A DNA stretch of 64,000 bases from assembly GCF_000772105.1 (NCBI RefSeq), contig NZ_CP009354.1:2976001-3040000 (forward strand). Reading direction: 5' to 3'. Below the pieces are notes generated by a model. The model did no database searches, was not told the origin of the DNA, and worked only from the letters and a program-made list of their open reading frames with translations. Shown piece by piece: positions 58,209 through 64,000 of the stretch. Position 1 is the first letter of the stretch. Each line of letters begins with the position of its first letter. This DNA is from Vibrio tubiashii ATCC 19109. Lineage in GTDB: Bacteria; Pseudomonadota; Gammaproteobacteria; Enterobacterales; Vibrionaceae. The position numbers and the translations under genes were made by a program.

Positions 58209-60728
58209 GTGAAGTTCATAAAGCGACTACTTATATTCACATTGATTTGCATAATTCTTGGGGTCGGTACGATATTCGGCTTCTACTTGTATGTGAAGCC
58301 AGAGCTACCAGACGTAGCCACATTGAAAGACGTAAAACTGCAAACTCCAATGCAGGTGTTTAGCCAAGACGGTAAACTGATCTCCCAGTTTGGTGAGAAA
58401 CGTCGTATCCCCGTTGCTTATGACGATATTCCACAGCATCTGATCGAGGCGCTAATTGCAACAGAAGATAGCCGCTTTTACGATCACCCAGGTATCGACC
58501 CGATCGGTATCACTCGTGCGGCCGTAGTGGTTGCTCTTTCAGGCTCGGCCAAGCAAGGTGCAAGTACCATTACTCAGCAGCTAGCTCGTAACTTCTTCCT
58601 TTCCAATGAAAAGAAGATCATGCGAAAAATCAAAGAGATCTTTATTGCTATCCATATAGAACAACTTCTTAGTAAAGAAGAGATCATGGAGTTATACGTC
58701 AATAAGATCTTCTTAGGCTATCGCTCTTATGGCTTTGGTGCCGCAGCGCAAACCTATTTTGGTAAAGAGCTTCAAAACCTCACACTCAGTGAAATCGCGA
58801 CGCTTGCCGGCATGCCAAAAGCGCCTTCAACCATGAACCCTATTTACTCACTCGAACGTGCGACGAACCGTCGTAATGTCGTGCTACTGCGTATGCTTGA
58901 CGAGAAATACATAACTCAGGCGGAGTATGATGAGGCTCGTGGTGAAGAGATCGTTGCTCGCTATCATGGTGCAGAAATTGAGTTAAGTGCTCCATACGTT
59001 GCAGAGCTAGCTCGAGCTTGGATGGTTGCTCGCTATGGTCAGGAAGAAGCGTACACTTCAGGTATGAACATCTACACCACCGTAGATTCAAAGCTTCAAG
59101 CAGCCGCAAACAAATCGGCAATCAACAACTTGCTGGCTTACGATGAGCGTCACGGCTACCGCGGTGCAGAAAAGGTTCTCTGGCAGCCAGGCAAACCAGC
59201 CCTTGATGAGCAGAAAATAGATAAAACGCTCGATAACGTTCCAACTTATGGTCAGCTCGTTCCTGCTGTTGTCACTAAGGTAGATAGCAAACAAGCAACC
59301 ATTTGGGTTAAGGACCAAGGGATCAACACGTTAGAGTGGGATGGCATCAAGTGGGCACGTAAATTCCTGACTGATGATCGCCAGGGCCCACCACCAAGCA
59401 ATGCCAAAGATGTCTTAGCTGAAGGTGAGCAAATTTGGGTGCGTGAAGTTGAAAGCACAGTTGAAGGCCAAGAGCCAACCATCGCTTGGCACCTAAGCCA
59501 AGTACCGAATGCGAACACCGCATTTGTTGCCATGAACCCTGAAAATGGCGCGGTCTTGTCTTTAGTTGGTGGTTTTAACTTTGTTCATAACAAGTTTAAC
59601 CGTGCCACTCAGTCAGTACGTCAAGTTGGTTCAAGTATTAAACCCTTTATTTATGCCGCAGCAATCGATAAGGGGCTAACACTCGCGACCCTGATCAATG
59701 ACGCTCCGATTAACCAATGGGATAAGAGTCAAGGTACAGCTTGGCGACCAAAGAACTCGCCACCAACTTACATTGGCCCTACTCGCTTACGTATTGGTTT
59801 AGCACAATCGAAGAACGTGATGGCTGTGCGCGTGTTACGTGAAGTCGGCCTTGATGAAACGCGCCAATACTTAACACGCTTTGGTTTCGATATAGACCAA
59901 GTGCCGCGTTCAGAAACCATTGCTCTTGGAGCGGGTAGCTTAACACCAATGAAAATGGCTCAAGGCTACTCAGTGTTTGCGAATGGTGGTTACTATGTAG
60001 AACCCTTCTATATCAGCCGGGTAGAAGGCCCATTTGGTGACCTAGAATTCGAAGCATCACCAAAAGTCGTCTGTCATCAAGACTGTACTCAAGCTGTCAC
60101 GAGTGACAATGAATTTGCCGAGCAAGATGTGACAACTGAAGTCACTGAAGAGCCTCAATATGCTCCACAAGTGATCTCAGAGCAAACTGCATTCTTGATG
60201 CGCGAAATGATGTACAGCAATGTCTGGGGTGGCGGTAACTGGCGTGACGGTACAGGTTGGAACGGTACCGGTTGGCGCGCTCAGAAGCTACAACGTCGCG
60301 ACATTGGTGGTAAAACCGGTACTACTAACGACTCTAAAGATGCTTGGTATAACGGTTATGGCCCAGGAATGGTCGCTATCGCTTGGGTCGGTTTCGATGA
60401 TCACACGCGTAAGCTAGGCCGAACCAAAACGAACAGTAATCTCGGCAAAGATCAGATTACCGGTGCTGAAGCAGGGGCAAAAACAGCTCAACCGGCATGG
60501 GTCGACTTTATGCGTACAGCGCTAGCAGGAGTTCCTCAGCAAAGCAAAACGATTCCGCAAAATATAGTACGAGTTCGAATTGATCGAGACTCTGGTCTCT
60601 TGACCAATAAGTTCGACTCTAGCTCTATGTTTGAATACTTCTTAGAAGGTACTGAACCTACCGAGTACGTCACCAGTGAGATTACTGACAGTATCTACAC
60701 TTCTGATGGTGGCGAAGAGCTGTTCTAA
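58209..60728 (+). CDS. mrcA: Penicillin-binding protein 1A
   Basis: Bifunctional peptidoglycan synthase of 839 residues. One TM helix (about 5-28), glycosyltransferase domain GT51 with catalytic Glu in ATEDSRFYDHPGID (E86), an OB-like domain, and a transpeptidase with SxxK at S475 (GSSIKPF), SKN in AQSKNVMAV and KTGTT at 702-706. Start is GTG 58209, preceded by AGGGA. Family name PBP1A follows from the OB domain insert and gene position beside pilM. Confidence 0.95.
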   Translation: MKFIKRLLIFTLICIILGVGTIFGFYLYVKPELPDVATLKDVKLQTPMQVFSQDGKLISQFGEKRRIPVAYDDIPQHLIEALIATEDSRFYDHPGIDPIGITRAAVVVALSGSAKQGASTITQQLARNFFLSNEKKIMRKIKEIFIAIHIEQLLSKEEIMELYVNKIFLGYRSYGFGAAAQTYFGKELQNLTLSEIATLAGMPKAPSTMNPIYSLERATNRRNVVLLRMLDEKYITQAEYDEARGEEIVARYHGAEIELSAPYVAELARAWMVARYGQEEAYTSGMNIYTTVDSKLQAAANKSAINNLLAYDERHGYRGAEKVLWQPGKPALDEQKIDKTLDNVPTYGQLVPAVVTKVDSKQATIWVKDQGINTLEWDGIKWARKFLTDDRQGPPPSNAKDVLAEGEQIWVREVESTVEGQEPTIAWHLSQVPNANTAFVAMNPENGAVLSLVGGFNFVHNKFNRATQSVRQVGSSIKPFIYAAAIDKGLTLATLINDAPINQWDKSQGTAWRPKNSPPTYIGPTRLRIGLAQSKNVMAVRVLREVGLDETRQYLTRFGFDIDQVPRSETIALGAGSLTPMKMAQGYSVFANGGYYVEPFYISRVEGPFGDLEFEASPKVVCHQDCTQAVTSDNEFAEQDVTTEVTEEPQYAPQVISEQTAFLMREMMYSNVWGGGNWRDGTGWNGTGWRAQKLQRRDIGGKTGTTNDSKDAWYNGYGPGMVAIAWVGFDDHTRKLGRTKTNSNLGKDQITGAEAGAKTAQPAWVDFMRTALAGVPQQSKTIPQNIVRVRIDRDSGLLTNKFDSSSMFEYFLEGTEPTEYVTSEITDSIYTSDGGEELF

Positions 60729-60747
60729 CGTATTACAGCACGAAAAG

Positions 60748-60784
60748 AAAAGAGGTTGATGTTTTCGCATCAACCTCTTTTTTT
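60748..60784. terminator. Bidirectional terminator between mrcA and oxyR
   Basis: GAGGTTGATG / CATCAACCTC with TTTTCG loop, flanked by A and T runs. Serves both convergent genes. Confidence 0.93.
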
Positions 60785-60796
60785 GCCTGTAACTTA

Positions 60797-61687
60797 TCAG
60801 TTGTCTTCAAGCTGAGTTTTAATAGCTTGAGCTAACTGTTCAAAGCGAGACCTTAGCGGAGAGCCTGGTCGATACGCCAACACGATACTGCGTGAAGGAA
60901 CCGGATTAGTAGCTGGGACATAACATACCCCATCTTTCTCTTTTTCTTTCGGTAACGACAACTCTGGCAACAAAGTAATGCCCGCGCCTGCGGCCACCAT
61001 ATTACGCAGGGTTTCTAAGCTGGTCGCTTTAAAGCGTTCATCGTCTTGCGCGCCAGCAGCAAAACAGAAGCCTAATGCTTGATCGCGTAAACAGTGCCCA
61101 TCTCCAAGCGCCAGTACGGTTTTACCATTGAGCTCGAGCATATCAACTTGGTCTAGCTTGGCCCATTCATGGTCACAAGGCACTGCGATGCTCAGTGGCT
61201 CGTTGTAAACTTCAATCTCTTTGAACTGCGCGGTTTCCGCAACCGATGCCAACACCAAACAATCTAACTTACCATCTTCTAACTGACGAACCAGTTGATG
61301 AGTTTGTGCTTCATGCAAAAACAGCTCTAGATCAGGAAAAGCTTCTTTGAGCATAGGAATGATTTTCGGCAGTAGATAAGGACCTACGGTTGGAATAAAA
61401 CCAATATGCATAGGACCAACCATTTCACCTGCTTGACCGCTTGCCATATCCTTGAAGGTTTTCACCTCTGACAGAATACGCTTAGCTTGATCGACCAGTT
61501 GTAAGCCCGCATCAGTGAACAGTACTCGGCGACTACTACGCTCTAAAAGTGCCGTGCCTAGCTCATCTTCCAATTTACGAATTTGACCACTTAGTGTTGG
61601 CTGACTGACAAAGCAAGCTTCTGCTGCTTTCCGGAAATGTTTGTGCTCAGCAAGCGCGACCAAATACTCAAAATCACGAATATTCAT
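60797..61687 (-). CDS. oxyR: Hydrogen peroxide-sensing regulator OxyR
   Basis: LysR-type activator of 296 residues. HTH in the N-terminus (FRKAAEACFVSQPTLSGQIRKLE). The redox pair C199 and C208 (GDGHCLRDQALGFC) has the same numbering as E. coli OxyR. It is divergent from a peroxiredoxin-glutaredoxin gene, and a full OxyR tetramer site lies between them just upstream of both starts, so autoregulation and activation of the peroxidase are expected. Confidence 0.96.
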   Translation of the reverse strand: MNIRDFEYLVALAEHKHFRKAAEACFVSQPTLSGQIRKLEDELGTALLERSSRRVLFTDAGLQLVDQAKRILSEVKTFKDMASGQAGEMVGPMHIGFIPTVGPYLLPKIIPMLKEAFPDLELFLHEAQTHQLVRQLEDGKLDCLVLASVAETAQFKEIEVYNEPLSIAVPCDHEWAKLDQVDMLELNGKTVLALGDGHCLRDQALGFCFAAGAQDDERFKATSLETLRNMVAAGAGITLLPELSLPKEKEKDGVCYVPATNPVPSRSIVLAYRPGSPLRSRFEQLAQAIKTQLEDN

Positions 61688-61710
61688 TACCTCTACTCCC
61701 CATCTTTAAG

Positions 61711-61747
61711 ATAGAAATCATCTATCAAAACCATAACATTAAACGAT
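61711..61747. promoter_or_regulatory. OxyR tetramer binding site
   Basis: ATAG-N7-CTAT (61711-61725), a 7-nt gap, then ATAA-N7-CGAT (61733-61747). The two elements are 22 bp apart start to start, as in the OxyR consensus of four ATAG half sites. The left element matches fully, the right in 6 of 8 bases. Confidence 0.75.
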
Positions 61748-61859
61748 TAGAGCTATCAAAGAATTTCTTCAATAATAAACCCATCGAGACAGAGCACAGT
61801 CACTACACTGATAAGACTCCATAATAAAATTAGAATAATCCGCTATTAAGGAAACCAAT

Positions 61860-62591
61860 ATGTTTGCATCTAAAGAAGGTCAAAACGTACCGCAAGTTAC
61901 ATTCCCGATTCGTCAAGGTGACGCATGGGTTAACGTCACCAGTGATGAGCTATTTAAAGATAAAACCGTGATTGTGTTTAGCTTGCCGGGCGCTTTCACT
62001 CCGACTTGTTCATCTAGCCATCTGCCGCGTTACAACGAGTTGTTCTCAGTTTTTAAAGACCACGGCGTTGATGAAATCATCTGTATGTCTGTTAACGATA
62101 CTTTCGTAATGAATGCTTGGAAGTCAGACCAAGAAGCAGAAAACATCACTTTTATTCCGGATGGTAATGGCGAGTTCACTGACGGCATGGGTATGTTGGT
62201 TGACAAGAATGACCTAGGCTTTGGCAAACGCTCATGGCGTTACAGCATGCTAGTGAAAAATGGTGTGGTAGATAAGATGTTCATTGAACCAAACGAGCCG
62301 GGCGACCCGTTCAAAGTGTCTGATGCGGATACAATGCTTAAACACGTAGCACCAGAATTCAAAACTCAAGAATCGATTACCGTATTTAGTAAGCCGGGCT
62401 GTCCGTTCTGTGTCAAAGCTAAACAAGCACTGATTGACAACGACCTTCAATATGAAGAGATCATTCTAGGTAAAGATGCGACAACAGTAAGTCTGCGCGC
62501 TATTTCTGGCCGCACAACAGTGCCGCAAGTATTTATCGGTGGTAAGCATATTGGTGGCAGTGAAGAGCTAGATGCTTACTTAGCTCAATAG
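61860..62591 (+). CDS. Hybrid peroxiredoxin-glutaredoxin (Prx5-Grx)
   Basis: Glutathione-dependent peroxidase of 243 residues. A Prx5-type peroxiredoxin domain (1-160) has peroxidatic C50 in [14 protein letters not shown], and a C-terminal glutaredoxin domain (about 172-243) has the redox site C181-P-F-C184 and TVPQVFIGG. The same fusion in Haemophilus works with glutathione alone. It is divergent from oxyR with an OxyR site between. ATG 61860 follows AAGGA. Confidence 0.95.
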   Translation: MFASKEGQNVPQVTFPIRQGDAWVNVTSDELFKDKTVIVFSLPGAFTPTCSSSHLPRYNELFSVFKDHGVDEIICMSVNDTFVMNAWKSDQEAENITFIPDGNGEFTDGMGMLVDKNDLGFGKRSWRYSMLVKNGVVDKMFIEPNEPGDPFKVSDADTMLKHVAPEFKTQESITVFSKPGCPFCVKAKQALIDNDLQYEEIILGKDATTVSLRAISGRTTVPQVFIGGKHIGGSEELDAYLAQ

Positions 62592-62614
62592 TAGCTGAGC
62601 AATAAATATTCAAG

Positions 62615-62644
62615 AAAAAAACGAGCTAAATAGCTCGTTTTTTT
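62615..62644. terminator. Bidirectional terminator between Prx-Grx and ridA-like gene
   Basis: ACGAGCT / AGCTCGT with AAAT loop, extended by seven A and seven T on the two sides. Confidence 0.92.
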
Positions 62645-62658
62645 CGTCGTTCTTGCGG

Positions 62659-63006
62659 TTACTTTTCTGCAGCAATCACAGAGATTTCAACCAATAAAGC
62701 TTCACGTGCCATATCTGCGGTTACACATGCGCGAGCAGGTGCATGACCTTCCGGAACCCAAGCATCCCAAACAGCATTCATTTCTTGGAAATCTTTCATA
62801 TCCTTGATGTAGATAGTCGCTGAAAGCATATGCTCTTTATCACTGCCCGCTTCTAGCAGTAACTCTTCAACCTTATCTAGCATGGTTTGAGTCTGTTCAG
62901 TAATGCCTTTAGTTGCGTCTGCACAAACTTGGCCACAAAGGTAGATAGTTCCATTGTGCTTTACAATACGGCTCATTCGTTGTTTGGTTTGTTGACGTTC
63001 GATCAT
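62659..63006 (-). CDS. RidA/YjgF-family protein (YoaB-like)
   Basis: Small trimeric protein of 115 residues. RidA enzymes hydrolyse reactive enamine/imine intermediates. The family Arg that contacts the substrate is in [23 protein letters not shown] and [11 protein letters not shown] are characteristic. It resembles the YoaB branch more than RidA itself. ATG 63006 is favoured over GTG 63015; neither has a strong ribosome site. Confidence 0.88.
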   Translation of the reverse strand: MIERQQTKQRMSRIVKHNGTIYLCGQVCADATKGITEQTQTMLDKVEELLLEAGSDKEHMLSATIYIKDMKDFQEMNAVWDAWVPEGHAPARACVTADMAREALLVEISVIAAEK

Positions 63007-63071
63007 GTTTATCACTTTGAGGTTAATTGAGATATGCTAAGACCTCGTATGTTACCGAATTAACCGCAATC

Positions 63072-63332
63072 ATGACATGTAAATACTGCAAAAATAGTGA
63101 CTGGTTCTGGAAGAAAATAGGCCGATGCCAACGCTGCATGGATCAGCTCACTGTCTTATCCGTGTTATGTTGGGTCGTATGGTGGTTCGCATTTCGTGAC
63201 AACCCTCAGAGCATCGAGTCTATCGCGCTCATTATGGCAGGCTTTGCCTTCAACGGTTTGCTGTTCCTTCATCTCTGGATGCGATTTGTCATCTTGCCTT
63301 GGCGAAAGCGCAAAAAAAGAAACAATAGTTAA
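63072..63332 (+). CDS. Small membrane protein with two CxxC pairs (DUF3624-like)
   Basis: 86 residues. N-terminal CKYC and CQRC pairs, 13-14 residues apart, look like a four-cysteine zinc or redox knuckle; then two hydrophobic helices (about 28-45 and 51-75) and a basic tail RKRKKRN. I take it for the Vibrio family known as DUF3624, but that is from memory. Start ATG 63072 (MTCKYCKNSDW) rather than the upstream extension. It is divergent from the ridA-like gene with 65 bp between the starts. Function unknown. Confidence 0.65.
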   Translation: MTCKYCKNSDWFWKKIGRCQRCMDQLTVLSVLCWVVWWFAFRDNPQSIESIALIMAGFAFNGLLFLHLWMRFVILPWRKRKKRNNS

Positions 63333-63489
63333 AACGGACTTGCTCAAAATAATCGGTGTCAGAGCAAGGAGGATAAAAAAACGAATCCTATGAGCATAGC
63401 TTGCCTATTTGATAGCTGGGCTGGCATTCCAGTGAGTTTTTTTGACAACGAAGCTATGGCATCGATTATGGAGAGCAAAAAAGAAAAAA
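63333..63489. other. Left part of a 303-bp gap with no recognised gene
   Basis: Between the two-CxxC gene and the right-edge gene. It contains an AGGAGG at 63367-63372 with no start codon at suitable distance; ATG 63390 opens a 44-codon frame that runs through the terminator at 63490-63516. Nothing else supports a gene. 63525-63635 is A/T-rich with a repeated GATCTTTT and also holds nothing recognisable. Confidence 0.6.
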
Positions 63490-63516
63490 GCCCCAAAACC
63501 AATTATGGTTTGGGGC
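63481..63516 (-). terminator. Terminator of the right-edge gene
   Basis: On the minus strand GCCCCAAACC pairs with GGTTTTGGGGC (one bulged base) around ATAATT and is followed by TTTTTTCTT. It lies 120 bp beyond the stop. Confidence 0.85.
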
Positions 63517-63635
63517 CTTCTTAGATTCTTCTAAGAAAAAGCAGTGGTACTTTAATAGACCTGGCTTTTTCTTAATAGTTCCCAAAAACTTCGATCTTTT
63601 TTGATCTTTTATTTGGTTCTTTCTGAATCAGTTAG

Positions 63636-64000
<365 letters not shown>

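Noticed and set aside
63390..63524. 44-codon frame beginning ATG AGC ATA
   Set aside because: Its AGGAGG is 17 nt from the ATG, too far, and the frame runs through a terminator of the opposite strand.

Overview
The window reads as a piece of the main chromosome of a Vibrio-type gammaproteobacterium. This rests on gene order and family-specific traits: pilMNOPQ-aroK-aroB-damX-dam-rpe-gph-trpS in one run, oxyR divergent from a peroxiredoxin-glutaredoxin hybrid, a tRNA-Thr/Tyr/Gly/Thr-tuf-secE-nusG-rplKAJL-rpoBC block, cpxP divergent from cpxRA with sodA behind, and an N-acetylglutamate-synthase-type domain entering at the right edge that in Vibrio is normally fused to argininosuccinate lyase. 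No insertion sequence, prophage, CRISPR array or rRNA operon was seen, and nearly all genes look intact and native.

Layout. 1-9.1 kb: orn (cut by the left edge), rsgA, psd, a DASS-type anion transporter, a dCACHE chemoreceptor, a DMT permease and gpmI. 9.1-14.9 kb: envC, a DHH phosphoesterase, a TetR regulator, hemE, a probable small RNA on the opposite strand, nudC and rsd. 15.4-29.4 kb (minus strand): rpoC, rpoB, rplL, rplJ with its autoregulatory leader, rplA, rplK, nusG, secE, tuf and four tRNA genes. 29.6-38.6 kb: coaA, a DUF805 protein, a CHMI-like protein, tpiA, a MATE exporter, rraA, menA, efp facing its modifying enzyme epmB, a stray prepilin gene and an MgtC-family protein. 38.7-46.4 kb: a Dcu-type C4-dicarboxylate carrier, pfkA, fieF, cpxP/cpxRA, sodA, trmL. 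46.8-58.1 kb (minus strand): trpS, gph, rpe, dam, damX, aroB, aroK and the type IV pilus assembly genes pilQ-P-O-N-M. 58.2-64 kb: the PBP1A gene mrcA, oxyR/prx hybrid, ridA-like, a small two-CxxC membrane protein, and the right-edge acetyltransferase domain.

Regulatory DNA is readable in several places: an OxyR tetramer site, a perfect CpxR box, a Fur-like box at sodA, a candidate FNR site at the Dcu gene, promoters for the tRNA-tuf, rplK and rplJ units, the L10 leader and the rplL-rpoB attenuator.

The most unusual content is a family of composite repeats found three times (about 14.9-15.3, 30.56-30.88 and 46.46-46.78 kb). All three lie between convergent genes. Each joins a tandem array of an 8-bp unit (consensus GGAKARCT) to a cluster of small GAA-triloop hairpins whose stems change in a compensatory way; two copies also carry the hairpin in inverted orientation on the left, and two carry a near-identical terminator. 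I know of no name for it. The second item is an orphan + strand terminator and structured stretch between hemE and nudC that looks like an sRNA gene.
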